From the NCBI RefSeq assembly GCF_014205845.1, contig NZ_JACHCR010000007.1, positions 1 to 64,000 of the forward strand: 64,000 nt of DNA. The letters are read 5' to 3'. The DNA is from Mucilaginibacter cryoferens. GTDB taxonomy: Bacteria > Bacteroidota > Bacteroidia > Sphingobacteriales > Sphingobacteriaceae. The notes under the pieces are model-generated. The model was not told where the DNA came from, ran no database searches, and worked only from the letters and a program-made list of their open reading frames with translations. Numbering within the stretch: the first letter of the stretch is position 1; each line of letters begins with the position of its first letter. Positions 26,158 to 34,686 of the stretch are shown here, one piece after another. The position numbers and the translations under genes are program-made.

Positions 26158-27129
26158 ATGATAAACTGGGGCATAATTGGTTGCGGCGATGTTACCGAAC
26201 TGAAAAGCGGACCGGCATTTAAAAAAGTGGCCGATAGCAACCTTATCGCAGTAATGCGTCGCGACGCGGTCAAAGCTGCCGACTATGCCAATAGGCACAA
26301 CGTAAGCGAATGGTACAGCGATGCGAATAAAATGATGGCCGAGGCTGATATCAATGCTATCTACATAGCTACTCCTCCGTCATCTCATTTGGAGTATGCT
26401 TTATCGGCACTGCAAAAAGGGTTTAATGTATATGTAGAAAAACCGGTTACCCGCAACGCCGGCGAAGCCAGGGCAATGGCGGCGGCTGTAAAGCAAAGTA
26501 ATGCTAAACTAACCGTAGCGCATTACCGCAGGGCGGTACCCATGTTTTTGGCAGTGAAAGATCTGCTGGAGAAACAAAAAATAGGCGAGGTACGTACCGT
26601 GCAAATCAGGATGTGGCAAAGCCGTAAACCTAAGCTTATTGCCGATACAAAAACCAACTGGCGAATACTACCGGAGTTCTCGGGTGGTGGTTATTTTCAC
26701 GACCTGGCCCCCCACCAGCTGGACCTGATGTTGTTTTACTTTGGCGAGCCCGAGAAATACCATGGTTATTCGCTTAATCAATCGGCATCAACATCTGCAG
26801 ATGACCATGTTTGTGGCGAAATAGTATTTAAAAACAAAGTAGTGATTAATGGTTCCTGGTGCTTTAATGTGGCCGAAAGTTTAACTGTAGATACCTGCGA
26901 GATCATCGGCACAAAAGGGAAAATAACGTTTCCATTTTTTGGCAATTATGTGAGTTGGAAAACCGATACCGAAGAGGAAACCATAACCTTTCAGCATCCG
27001 CAACATATACAGCAGCCCATGATAGAAAAAATTGTGGCATACTTTAAAAACGAAGGCCCAAACCCCTGCACCATTGACGAAGCGGTAACGTTAATGGACA
27101 TTATGGACTCTTTTGCAAAAACTATTTGA
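26158..27129 (+). CDS. Gfo/Idh/MocA-family oxidoreductase
   Basis: A 323-residue NAD(P)-dependent dehydrogenase. The Rossmann signature WGIIGCGDVTE is at residues 3-13, IYIATPPSSHLEYALSAL near 67, and the family motif EKPVTRNAGEA near 96, where Lys is the catalytic residue. HDLAPHQLDLMLFYFGEP near 178 supplies the conserved His and Asp. The C-terminal half is the beta-sheet substrate domain. Members oxidise or reduce sugars and inositols; the specificity here is unknown. It starts with ATG 26158 directly after the palindrome pair. Confidence 0.9.
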   Translation: MINWGIIGCGDVTELKSGPAFKKVADSNLIAVMRRDAVKAADYANRHNVSEWYSDANKMMAEADINAIYIATPPSSHLEYALSALQKGFNVYVEKPVTRNAGEARAMAAAVKQSNAKLTVAHYRRAVPMFLAVKDLLEKQKIGEVRTVQIRMWQSRKPKLIADTKTNWRILPEFSGGGYFHDLAPHQLDLMLFYFGEPEKYHGYSLNQSASTSADDHVCGEIVFKNKVVINGSWCFNVAESLTVDTCEIIGTKGKITFPFFGNYVSWKTDTEEETITFQHPQHIQQPMIEKIVAYFKNEGPNPCTIDEAVTLMDIMDSFAKTI

Positions 27130-27190
27130 GCAATAAATCCTTTATAAAGCAGTTTTGATTTAAAAAAGTATTAGCTCTCCTTAAAAACAC

Positions 27191-27694
27191 ATGAAACATT
27201 TTTTTATACTGATCATCGCATTAACAGCTTCCACACTAACCGCAACCGCACAAAAATATGATGTGCCTATGCACTACGAGCTACAAACAGATGCCGACTT
27301 TGCCATGTACGAACCACAGGTAGTAACAACCGCCGATTGGCTGCAACAAACCGGATGGAAAGATAAACGCGAAAAAAGGCAGGCGGCCCGGTTATTTATT
27401 TTAGCCTGGGCACAGGGTACACGCAGTGTTCCTATAGTTATCAACAAATCGGTTAATAATCTTACAGATCAAAACCCCGAGTTGTTGTTTACCTACACCT
27501 CGCAATTTGCCAAATACGCCATACAACACAAAAGCGATTTCGACAAAAATACCGCCAACCTGGTAGCGCTAAGGGCAATGCTAGCAAAATACAGCATCGA
27601 AGAATCGCACAGGCGGGATGAAGATGTAGAGAAACTAATTGAAATTAATAAAGAAGGTAACCTGGCCAGCTGGATAGCTACCGATTTTAAATAA
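27191..27694 (+). CDS. Small exported protein of unknown function
   Basis: A 167-residue periplasmic protein. The signal peptide ends near residue 20 (TATAQ). The mature part is alpha-helical (YEPQVVTTADWLQQTGW, KREKRQAARLFILAWAQGT, then EVEKLIE-like acidic-basic helices at the end). It looks like a soluble helical bundle; no catalytic motif is seen. It is followed immediately by a terminator, so the transcript ends here. It lies 61 bases after the Gfo/Idh/MocA gene. I do not recognise a characterised family. Confidence 0.65.
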   Translation: MKHFFILIIALTASTLTATAQKYDVPMHYELQTDADFAMYEPQVVTTADWLQQTGWKDKREKRQAARLFILAWAQGTRSVPIVINKSVNNLTDQNPELLFTYTSQFAKYAIQHKSDFDKNTANLVALRAMLAKYSIEESHRRDEDVEKLIEINKEGNLASWIATDFK

Positions 27695-27701
27695 AGCTGG
27701 T

Positions 27702-27745
27702 AACCAACAAGGCCATCTGTTTATTAACGGATGGCCTTGTTGGTT
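27702..27745. terminator. Strong hairpin terminator between 27694 and 27810
   Basis: Arms 27702-27719 and 27728-27745 pair over 18 positions with one G-T wobble and an 8-base loop. The T-run after it is broken. The gene on the other strand also ends nearby, so the hairpin can serve both transcripts. Confidence 0.75.
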
Positions 27746-27809
27746 ATTAACTTTCCTTTTATCCGCTTTGCACACCCCTTATAAACGTCCGATAGGCCGG
27801 TCATTACTC

Positions 27810-28460
27810 CTAACCACCCACCGCCTCCAACGCATCTATATCAACAGAATTAATGAGCTTTAAATGGGTACTTATTTTTGCTACGTCCCAATTCCACCAG
27901 GCAATTTTCAGCAGGCGTTCAATAACGGCATCAGAAAATCGTTTACGAATCACCTGGGCAGGGTTGCCGCCTACAACAGCATAAGCAGGCACATCTTTGG
28001 TAACTACGGCCTGCGAGGCTATAATTGCTCCGTCGCCTATCTGGATGCCGGGCATTATGGTGGCGTTATAGCCTATCCAAACATCGTTGCCGATAATGGT
28101 ATCGCCTTTATGGGGATATTTGGCGGTTAGATTTGCCACTTCGTTTATCTTTTCCCATCCATTACCAAAAATGGCGAAGGGATAGGTAGAAATTGGGGAA
28201 ATTTCATGATTAGCCCCGTTCATGATAAACTTTACACCCGATGCTATGGCGCAAAACTTGCCAATGGCGAGTTTATCGCCAATAAAATCAAAGTGGTACA
28301 AAACATTCCGTTCAAAATTAAACGGATCATCAAAGTCGTCATAGTAGGTAAAATCGCCTACCTCGATATTGGGGTTGGTAATGATATTCTTGAGAAAAAC
28401 CAGTTTTTGGTGATGCGGCATAGGATAACGCTCGGTAGCATCGGGACCAATATTTGTCAT
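27810..28460 (-). CDS. CatB/Vat-related O-acetyltransferase (xenobiotic acetyltransferase)
   Basis: A 216-residue left-handed beta-helix acetyltransferase. VGDFTYYDDFDDP near residue 35, FCAIASGVKFIMNGANHEIS near 70 with the catalytic His, and TIIGNDVWIGYNATIMPGIQIGDGAIIASQAVVTKDV (hexapeptide repeats, 125-162) followed by YAVVGGNPAQVIRKRF are the signature of CatB chloramphenicol and Vat streptogramin acetyltransferases. Many chromosomal members acetylate other compounds, so drug resistance is not proven. It is monocistronic on the - strand and convergent with the exported protein upstream. Confidence 0.88.
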   Translation of the reverse strand: MTNIGPDATERYPMPHHQKLVFLKNIITNPNIEVGDFTYYDDFDDPFNFERNVLYHFDFIGDKLAIGKFCAIASGVKFIMNGANHEISPISTYPFAIFGNGWEKINEVANLTAKYPHKGDTIIGNDVWIGYNATIMPGIQIGDGAIIASQAVVTKDVPAYAVVGGNPAQVIRKRFSDAVIERLLKIAWWNWDVAKISTHLKLINSVDIDALEAVGG

Positions 28461-28724
28461 AACAGTAAAGTTTTAATTATAGTTAACCGCCTATAAATGA
28501 ATCACAAGGCCTGTGGAAATAGCGTTGCGGTAAATGAATTAAAATGAACAGGCCGTTATTATACTATCATTGGAGTAAGTTTTTCTTTTTGTGGCTGGCG
28601 CAAATTTACTGTATGTGGCCACAAAATAAAAGTACAAATTTTGTTACCCAATAATTGTTATCTTCAAACATCCGAAACAGATATCCGTTACCCATCTGAA
28701 AATACAGATGCAACAATATACTTT

Positions 28725-29819
28725 ATGCCAACAAAAAAAATCATAGCGCCTTTCTACGAACGACTTGCACTTACTTTAATCGGTTTTCTTGCCCTCGGTT
28801 ACCTCATTGTTATAGGCAAAGATGTGCTCGATCCGCTGATCTTTGGATTTTTATTTGCCATATTACTGCTTCCGGTATCTAATTTTTTAGAGAAAAAGGT
28901 ACGTTTGCCACGCAGTATGTCGTCATTGGCATCCATCCTTTTATTGATAGCATTGGTTGGCGGCATATTATACCTGGTGGGCTCGCAGATCTCGTCGCTT
29001 AAAAACGACTGGCCGCAACTCCAGAAACAAGTAGCCCAATCTATACACGACTTGCAGGATTGGGTTCAATCGGCATTACATATCAACGCAGAAAGTCAGA
29101 TAAAATATGTAAATGATGCTTCCAAAAAAATCATGGAATCGGGCAGCGATGTGGTGGGTACAACCTTCGGAGCAATTTCATCCCTGATGATATTTTATGT
29201 ATTCATACTCATTTTTACATTTTTCATCTTGCTTTACAGGCGTTTGCTGCTCCGCTTCATCATCTGGGTTTTCCGTGACGAGAACTCGCACGTGGTAATG
29301 GATATTGTGGAGAATATCCAATCTATATTAAGGCAATATATTCTGGGCCTTTTATTAGAGATGGTGATAGTAGCCAGTGTAGCCATTGCAGCCTTTTGGT
29401 GGATAGGCATTAAATACGCGGCGTTGTTGGGCATCATTGTAGGCTTGTTTAATATTATCCCTTACATCGGTATTTTTACCGCCTTACTGCTTAGCACCAT
29501 TATTACGTTTGCCACCGGCAATATCAGCAAAACACTGAGTGTGGCCGTAGGGGTAATTATTATCCACGCTATTGATGCCAACTTTTTGCTCCCAACCATC
29601 GTGGGCTCCAAAGTAAGGCTTAACGCACTTATTTCTTTCATCGGCATTATTCTTGGCGAAATGATCTGGGGACTATCGGGCATGTTTTTATCTATCCCAG
29701 TAATGGCCATATTTAAAATCATATTTGATCGTATCGAAAGCCTCAAACCATGGGGCTACCTATTGGGTGGTGACTATGAATCTAATAAAAAAGCAGCAAA
29801 AAAACTGGAAGTGGAATAA
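28725..29819 (+). CDS. AI-2E/PerM-family transporter
   Basis: A 364-residue membrane protein with about eight helices. I start at the ATG at 28725 (MPTKKIIAPFYERLALTLIG) since the 28 residues before it look non-coding. The N-terminal helix pair, the central amphipathic segment (LQKQVAQSIHDLQDWVQ), and the C-terminal IGIKYAALLGIIVGLFNIIPYIG and LLPTIVGSKVRLNALISFIGIILGEMIWG segments match PF01594. Members are proposed exporters of AI-2 or Na+/H+ antiporters. It stands alone and is followed by a promoter for zinc-ribbon copy C. Confidence 0.85.
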   Translation: MPTKKIIAPFYERLALTLIGFLALGYLIVIGKDVLDPLIFGFLFAILLLPVSNFLEKKVRLPRSMSSLASILLLIALVGGILYLVGSQISSLKNDWPQLQKQVAQSIHDLQDWVQSALHINAESQIKYVNDASKKIMESGSDVVGTTFGAISSLMIFYVFILIFTFFILLYRRLLLRFIIWVFRDENSHVVMDIVENIQSILRQYILGLLLEMVIVASVAIAAFWWIGIKYAALLGIIVGLFNIIPYIGIFTALLLSTIITFATGNISKTLSVAVGVIIIHAIDANFLLPTIVGSKVRLNALISFIGIILGEMIWGLSGMFLSIPVMAIFKIIFDRIESLKPWGYLLGGDYESNKKAAKKLEVE

Positions 29820-29870
29820 TATTAATTGAAATATTATTCTTTTGATATATTAAAGTTTAGACATTTATTT

Positions 29871-29878
29871 TAGATTTG
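29871..29878 (+). promoter_or_regulatory. -7 element TAGATTTG of zinc-ribbon gene C
   Basis: TAGATTTG fits TAnnTTTG and ends 23 bases before the ATG at 29902. No well-placed -33 TTTG is seen. Confidence 0.5.
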
Positions 29879-29901
29879 TACTATATATACCCCTATAAAT
29901 A

Positions 29902-30069
29902 ATGCAAATTGTTGATAATACCCCGCGTCCTGTTTACAGGTGCAAAAAGTGCAGGCAAATTTTAGATAGCAGGCGAAAACGAAGCATCTTCCTTAAAACA
30001 TTTCTTTTTTGGCTTCCTATAAAAAAGTTTTTTTGCGAAGGCTGCCTCACCAACAGATATCATATTTAA
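29902..30069 (+). CDS. Tiny zinc-ribbon protein, copy C
   Basis: A 55-residue gene. It reads MQIVDNTPRP, then YRCKKC, a 27-residue middle containing FLKTFLFWLPIKKFF, then CEGC and a short tail NRYHI. The CxxC-x27-CxxC spacing and the LPIKK-aromatic-C motif are the same as in copies A (11044-11235) and B (11356-11550). The other two lie 18 kb away, so this is a dispersed paralogue and not part of a tandem array. It has its own -7 element. Function unknown. Confidence 0.7.
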   Translation: MQIVDNTPRPVYRCKKCRQILDSRRKRSIFLKTFLFWLPIKKFFCEGCLTNRYHI

Positions 30070-30160
30070 AACATCCTTTTTATTTTGCTTAGTTGATGCG
30101 TATATCATTACTTTAGTAGTTTAACAATTGCTGTAACTTGCAGTTGAAAATCTACCAGTA

Positions 30161-31123
30161 ATGAATCGCAAATACAGTTCAATAATTATTGTAATATGTG
30201 TTTTACTGCCTTTTTTTACAAAGGCACAAGTTAAAAACACGCCCGCTTTCAGGCTTGTTCCTTTGGGTGTGCTGGGCGGTATAGACGAAAGCAACCTATC
30301 GGCATATATGCTGGCTGCAAGCGGTACAAATAACTATATCTGTTTAGATGCCGGTACCCTGCACTATGGCATTAAAAAAGCTGTAGAAAATAAAGCCTTT
30401 GATGTGCCTGCCGAAAAAGTATTAAGGCAATATATCAAAGGTTACTTTATATCTCATGCCCATCTGGATCACCTTGCAGGCTTGGTTATTAACGCGCCAG
30501 ATGACAGCACCAAAAACATTTACGGTTTGCAAAGTACGCTCGAAACGCTCAAAACCCACTACTTTACATGGGAAAGCTGGGCCAACTTTGCCGATCAAGG
30601 CGAAGCTCCTGCATTAAAAAAATTCCATTACCAGGCACTTACTCCAGGTAGCGAAACTGCCATCGAAAATACAGATCTAAAGGTTCAGGCTTTTCCGTTA
30701 AGTCACTCCAACCTTACCAGTACTGCTTTTTTGGTGCGTAGTAATAATGCTTACGTTTTGTACCTGGGCGATACGGGCCCCGATGAAGTAGAGAAAAGTA
30801 ACAACCTGCAAAAACTATGGGAGGCTATTACCCCATTGGTTAAAAACAAACAGCTAAAAGCAATTTTAATAGAAGTATCATTCCCCAGCCAACAGCCGGA
30901 TAAAACATTATTTGGGCACCTCACCCCACATTGGCTAATGGCCGAAATGGATAAGCTGGCCGCCTTAACCGGCACCAATGCTGTAAAGGACTTAAACATT
31001 GTTGTTACTCATTTAAAACCACCGGCAAACAGCATCGGCAAAATAAAAACCGAGCTTAAGGCCGATAATAAATTACAGTTAAACCTCATATACCCAGAGC
31101 AAGGCAAACCACTTGCTTTTTAA
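30161..31123 (+). CDS. Exported class II cyclic-nucleotide phosphodiesterase (CpdP-like)
   Basis: A 320-residue metallo-beta-lactamase-fold enzyme. The signal peptide ends near residue 22 (FFTKAQ). The family signature SHAHLDHLAGLVINAP near residue 98 provides the zinc ligands; FPLSHSNLTSTAFLV and YLGDTGPDEVE give further metal ligands, and FGHLTPHWLMAEM near 248 and VVTHLKPP near 282 match the PDEase_II family (PF02112). Members hydrolyse cAMP/cGMP in the periplasm. Only 20 bases separate it from the esterase gene, suggesting co-transcription. The native substrate may be another cyclic phosphodiester. Confidence 0.82.
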   Translation: MNRKYSSIIIVICVLLPFFTKAQVKNTPAFRLVPLGVLGGIDESNLSAYMLAASGTNNYICLDAGTLHYGIKKAVENKAFDVPAEKVLRQYIKGYFISHAHLDHLAGLVINAPDDSTKNIYGLQSTLETLKTHYFTWESWANFADQGEAPALKKFHYQALTPGSETAIENTDLKVQAFPLSHSNLTSTAFLVRSNNAYVLYLGDTGPDEVEKSNNLQKLWEAITPLVKNKQLKAILIEVSFPSQQPDKTLFGHLTPHWLMAEMDKLAALTGTNAVKDLNIVVTHLKPPANSIGKIKTELKADNKLQLNLIYPEQGKPLAF

Positions 31124-31143
31124 TATAAGCCAAACCTAGTTAC

Positions 31144-32031
31144 ATGAAAAACATTTTAAAAACCTGTTTATTATTATGCTTACTATTAAGCATTGCGCCG
31201 GTATTTGCCCAACAGGGTAAGGTAATTGAAGAGCAAACCGTTAAAAGCAAAATTTTAAAATGCAACGTAAAATATACCATTTACCTGCCTGCCGACTACG
31301 AAACAGCCAATCGCAGCTATCCTGTTGTATACCTTTTGCATGGTTACACTGATGATAATACAGGCTGGCTGCAATTTGGCGAAATAAACCGCTATGCCGA
31401 TAAAGCCATTGCCGATGGCACCATACCACCGATGATCATCGTGATGCCTAACGCCGACTCGAGCTGGTATATTAACTCTTATGATGGCAAAGAAAAGTAC
31501 GAGGACTTTTTTATTAAAGAGTTTATGCCACATGTTGAACAAGCTTACCGCATAAAAACAGAGAAGCAATACCGCGGTGTTGCCGGCCTTTCTATGGGTG
31601 GCTATGGCACACTTATTTATGCCATTAAATACCCGCAGCTATTTTCGGCAGCAGCGGCCTTGAGCGCAGCCGTGTTTCCAGACGACCAGATGGTTGGTCA
31701 GCCGGATGCAAATTATGATACCGTTTTTGGCCAGCTATTTGGTCGCGGGTTAAAAGGCAAAGACCGCCTGAGCAAAGCCTGGCAGGCCAATTCTGTTTTA
31801 GAACTGGTACAAAACAAAACCACCGACGATTTAAGCAAAGTACGTTACTGGATTGATTGCGGCGACGACGACTTTTTAACCAAAGGCAATTGCCTGCTAC
31901 ACATAGCCCTTACCGAAAAGAAAGTACCGCACGAATACCGCGTACGCGATGGTGCCCACAACTGGACCTACTGGCGAACCGGCATCACCAACGCGCTTAT
32001 TTTTATGGGCGATAGCTTTAGGCAGAAGTAG
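31144..32031 (+). CDS. Exported esterase, FrmB/esterase-D type (copy 1)
   Basis: A 295-residue alpha/beta hydrolase with a signal peptide ending near residue 22 (VFAQQ). ADYETANRSYPVVYLLHGY near residue 52, the nucleophile elbow GLSMGGYGT near 146, a catalytic Asp in WIDCGDDDFL near 238 and the His in DGAHNWTYW near 269 form the triad. This is the putative-esterase family (PF00756), which includes feruloyl esterases and antigen-85-like proteins. It is a close paralogue of 32621-33505. It follows the phosphodiesterase gene by 20 bases. Confidence 0.88.
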   Translation: MKNILKTCLLLCLLLSIAPVFAQQGKVIEEQTVKSKILKCNVKYTIYLPADYETANRSYPVVYLLHGYTDDNTGWLQFGEINRYADKAIADGTIPPMIIVMPNADSSWYINSYDGKEKYEDFFIKEFMPHVEQAYRIKTEKQYRGVAGLSMGGYGTLIYAIKYPQLFSAAAALSAAVFPDDQMVGQPDANYDTVFGQLFGRGLKGKDRLSKAWQANSVLELVQNKTTDDLSKVRYWIDCGDDDFLTKGNCLLHIALTEKKVPHEYRVRDGAHNWTYWRTGITNALIFMGDSFRQK

Positions 32032-32037
32032 ACTTCC

Positions 32038-32131
32038 GGATGTGCAGATTTTAAATGTGCAGATGATTATGTAATTGCGCTGCAAAGTTTAAGATAGCAT
32101 CTTGCTACTTGACACTAACTACTTGATACTA
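32038..32131. repeat. Dispersed repeat words between esterase copies
   Basis: GATGTGCAGATT and AATGTGCAGATG words (32038-32066) are followed by a CTTGATACTAA-type repeat (32098-32131) that stops seven bases before the next start codon. Confidence 0.7.
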
Positions 32132-32138
32132 ATAGAAA

Positions 32139-32513
32139 ATGGCAAAAGATTTTGATCTACCTGTTGATACTTCCCTTCTGAAACAATTATATGAAGGAGA
32201 AACCGCTATTGGCCAATTTCTGACAGCTTTTTTTAGCGATAAAAGCAATCATTCGAGCATATGCCAGGGGCTTGCATCTTATTTTTATGACGACGGAGGA
32301 TCACCCGAAGTAAGGGAATTTGAAATAACAAATGCCTCTTTCAACCCAGGAAACTTAACCGGCTCGTTTAAATGTGTTTTTAAAGTGTATTTCTTTTTTA
32401 CCTGCAGCGATGTTAAAAATCAGAAGAATGAAAATATTACCTGGCAATTCAGCATCAACAAAAATAAGCTGAGCATCGCCTTTGTGGGCGAAGAACCATG
32501 GGTATGGAATTAA
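32139..32513 (+). CDS. Unknown small cytosolic protein
   Basis: A 124-residue acidic protein, no signal peptide and no membrane helix. MAKDFDLPVDTSLLKQLYEG is helical; the rest is a beta-rich domain (EVREFEITNASFNPGNLTGSF, then FKVYFFFTCSDV and NITWQFSI). It has three Cys, unpaired by motif. It lies between the two tandem esterases and is flanked by repeats, so the esterase duplication surrounds it. I do not recognise its family; an insertion after the duplication or a component of the duplicated unit are both possible. Confidence 0.5.
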   Translation: MAKDFDLPVDTSLLKQLYEGETAIGQFLTAFFSDKSNHSSICQGLASYFYDDGGSPEVREFEITNASFNPGNLTGSFKCVFKVYFFFTCSDVKNQKNENITWQFSINKNKLSIAFVGEEPWVWN

Positions 32514-32600
32514 CTAAAGATGTGCAGATGTGCAAATTACAGAAGTGCAAATAAAACAGCACATTCAACTATCTGCACATCTGTAATCTAAAATTTGCGC
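32514..32600. repeat. GATGTGCAGATG dispersed repeats
   Basis: Several variants of the 12-base word AGATGTGCAGAT, some inverted (ATCTGCACATCT), are packed in this spacer. The same words recur at 33506-33600, 43699-43830 and 52130-52165. Confidence 0.7.
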
Positions 32601-32620
32601 ATCATCTTAATACTTAAAAA

Positions 32621-33505
32621 ATGAAAAATCTCTTTTTGATCCTCTTCCTATTCACCGCCGGCGCATCCTTCGCGCAGCATATCCCTGTGGGTAAGGTTAT
32701 AGAAGAGCAAAACGTTAAGAGCGATATTTTAAACTACAATGTAAAATACGCCATTTACCTGCCTGCCGATTATGAAACATCAAACCGCAGCTATCCGGTG
32801 GTGTATTTGTTGCACGGCTATGGCGACGACCAAACCGGCTGGTTACAATTTGGTGAGGTGAACCGCTATGCAGATAAAGCCATTGCCGAAGGCAAAATTC
32901 CACCGATGATTATTGTGATGCCCGATGCAAAAACCACCTGGTACATCAACTCTTACGATGGTAAAAGAAACTATGAAGATTTCTTCTTCAAGGAATTTAT
33001 CCCCACTATTGAAAAGGATTACCGGATTAAAGCCAGCAAACAATATCGTGCGGTTGCAGGCCTTTCTATGGGTGGTTTTGGCACGCTTAATTATAGCATT
33101 AAGCATCCCGATATGTTTGTGGCAGCAGCAGCTTTAAGCGCGGCTGTGCGCACCGACGAAGATTTTGTAGGCGTAACCGATGCCCGCTGGGCAGAAGCAT
33201 ACAGCAAAGTTTTCGGCCCTAACCTTAAGGGACAGGAACGACTGAATGCTACCTGGAAAAACAATTCTATATTGGGTTTGGTACAAGGCAAAACCACCGA
33301 TGAGCTTAACGAGGTACGTTACTGGATTGATTGCGGCGACGATGATGCCCTAAGTAAAGGCAACTCCATGCTACACATAGCCCTCACAGAAAAGAAAGTG
33401 CCACACGAGTTCCGCATCCGCGATGGCGCCCACACCTGGACGTACTGGCGCACCGGCATTGTTGACGCGCTGGAGTTTATAGGAGATAGCTTTAGGCAAA
33501 AGTAG
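32621..33505 (+). CDS. Exported esterase, FrmB/esterase-D type (copy 2)
   Basis: A 294-residue paralogue of the gene at 31144-32031. The signal peptide ends near residue 19 (ASFAQ). The same triad segments are present: VYLLHGYGDDQTGWLQFGE near 65, GLSMGGFGTLNYS near 145, WIDCGDDDALSKGN near 237 and DGAHTWTYWRTG near 268. Alignment by eye shows long identical blocks with copy 1 (IEEQNVKS against IEEQTVKS, CGDDD, SKGN against TKGN), so the pair arose by duplication. It is monocistronic and has lost the phosphodiesterase partner. Confidence 0.88.
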   Translation: MKNLFLILFLFTAGASFAQHIPVGKVIEEQNVKSDILNYNVKYAIYLPADYETSNRSYPVVYLLHGYGDDQTGWLQFGEVNRYADKAIAEGKIPPMIIVMPDAKTTWYINSYDGKRNYEDFFFKEFIPTIEKDYRIKASKQYRAVAGLSMGGFGTLNYSIKHPDMFVAAAALSAAVRTDEDFVGVTDARWAEAYSKVFGPNLKGQERLNATWKNNSILGLVQGKTTDELNEVRYWIDCGDDDALSKGNSMLHIALTEKKVPHEFRIRDGAHTWTYWRTGIVDALEFIGDSFRQK

Positions 33506-33710
33506 ATGTGCAAATTTCAGATTTCAAATGTGCAGATGAGGAAAATAGATCCGTAGATATGCAGATTTCAAATGTGCAGATGATGGAAATAGATTGATGG
33601 ATCGCAAATGTGGAAATGACAGAGATTTCTTGACAGGAAAGTCTTTTCATTTTCAAATTCTCAAATCTTCAAATTCTCAAATCAAAACATCATCTGCGCA
33701 TCTAAAAAGC
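33506..33710. repeat. GTGCAGATTT and TCTCAAATCTTC low-complexity repeats
   Basis: Repeated TGTGCAGATTTCAAA words run to about 33590, and CAAATTCTCAAATC words follow at 33650-33680. No gene is seen. Confidence 0.7.
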
Positions 33711-33730
33711 TGTCTAAAAATACAAAAACA

Positions 33731-34050
33731 GATCGTCATTGCGAGTGACAACCGGGGGTAACCCAGAAAAAACAGTAATGACATCTTAAAAAAAAACCGT
33801 CCTTGCGAGGAGGTACGACGAAGCAATCCCCGACTTACAGGGCGGATTTGCATAGCAACTCTGGAAGTCGGGGATTGCTTCGTACCTCGCAATGACGGCG
33901 GCGATGGTGTTGTGCTTGAAAAAATTCATACTGATAATCAACACTTTAAAAGCATGTCATTATAAGGTACGAAGCAATCTCTATGCTGCACAGAGCAGAT
34001 TTGCATTTCCGACCTGCCTGTGTAGAGATTGCTTCGTACCTCGCAATAAC
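33731..34050. repeat. Two palindromic elements of the CATTGCGAG family
   Basis: A 61-66-base unit starting GATCGTCATTGCGAG (33731-33796) is followed by a palindrome of about 102 bases (33797-33898) whose arms read TTGCGAGG... and CCTCGCAATGACGG. A second palindrome at 33956-34050 has arms of the TACGAAGCAATC type. Between them lies the word CTGATAATCAACACTTTAAA (33931-33950). Copies of all these parts recur at 54817-55460. Confidence 0.9.
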
Positions 34051-34118
34051 GCTTGGATATATGCCTCATTAGAACTATAAAAGCATCAATAAATCAAATT
34101 TAGACAGACATCTATAAT

Positions 34119-34682
34119 CTACTGATCGCTCAACAGATCGATGCAATTCTTTTTTAGCGCTTCCAGCCTCGCGGATAACGAGTTTAGTGCTTTATCGTCT
34201 TTTAAATTGCGATAGAGTACTTTAATAATCGCGAGGGTATTATCATCAGGGTCGCAGGCCTGGGCTTTTTCGAGGTGGGGCAGCGCAGCCTTTGCTTTGG
34301 CCATGTAGGCTGCATCTACCACTGTTTGTTTCCCTGTAATATCTTTTATATACAGATAGCCTAAGGCGCGGTGTACCACATAATAGTCAGGCTGGGCGGC
34401 GGCTACTATTTTATAATATTGAATTGCCTTTATACTCTGACTGTCTTCCTCGTAAAGCTGTGCCAAAATATTATAAAAACAGATGCGGATTTTAGGTTTT
34501 AGCTTTGCTGTATCGGGCAATATCTTTTCGGCCAGGTACATGGCGCTGTCTTTATTGGCGTTTAAGCGGGCTTCACTCAACTCCACATATTTGTTGTATA
34601 CATCATCGGCAGTTTGCGCTTTGGCAAACATACTTATCGCGGTTATAAATACTAATAGAAGCGCTTTCTTCAACATCATCAC
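34119..34682 (-). CDS. Exported TPR-like protein
   Basis: A 187-residue periplasmic protein. The signal peptide ends near residue 22 (MFAKAQ). The mature part contains degenerate tetratricopeptide helices (FYNILAQLYEEDSQSIKAIQYYKIV, VHRALGYLYIKD, then MAKAKAALPHLEKAQ). It starts four bases after the stop of the FHA gene, so it belongs to the kinase/phosphatase/SEDS cluster as its last gene. A scaffold role between the cell-wall enzymes is conceivable. No known homologue comes to mind. Confidence 0.7.
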   Translation of the reverse strand: MMMLKKALLLVFITAISMFAKAQTADDVYNKYVELSEARLNANKDSAMYLAEKILPDTAKLKPKIRICFYNILAQLYEEDSQSIKAIQYYKIVAAAQPDYYVVHRALGYLYIKDITGKQTVVDAAYMAKAKAALPHLEKAQACDPDDNTLAIIKVLYRNLKDDKALNSLSARLEALKKNCIDLLSDQ

Positions 34683-34686
34683 CTTA

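Noticed and set aside
27810..28460. Calling the acetyltransferase a chloramphenicol resistance gene
   Set aside because: The fold and catalytic His fit CatB/Vat, but many chromosomal relatives have other substrates, and the sequence does not decide.
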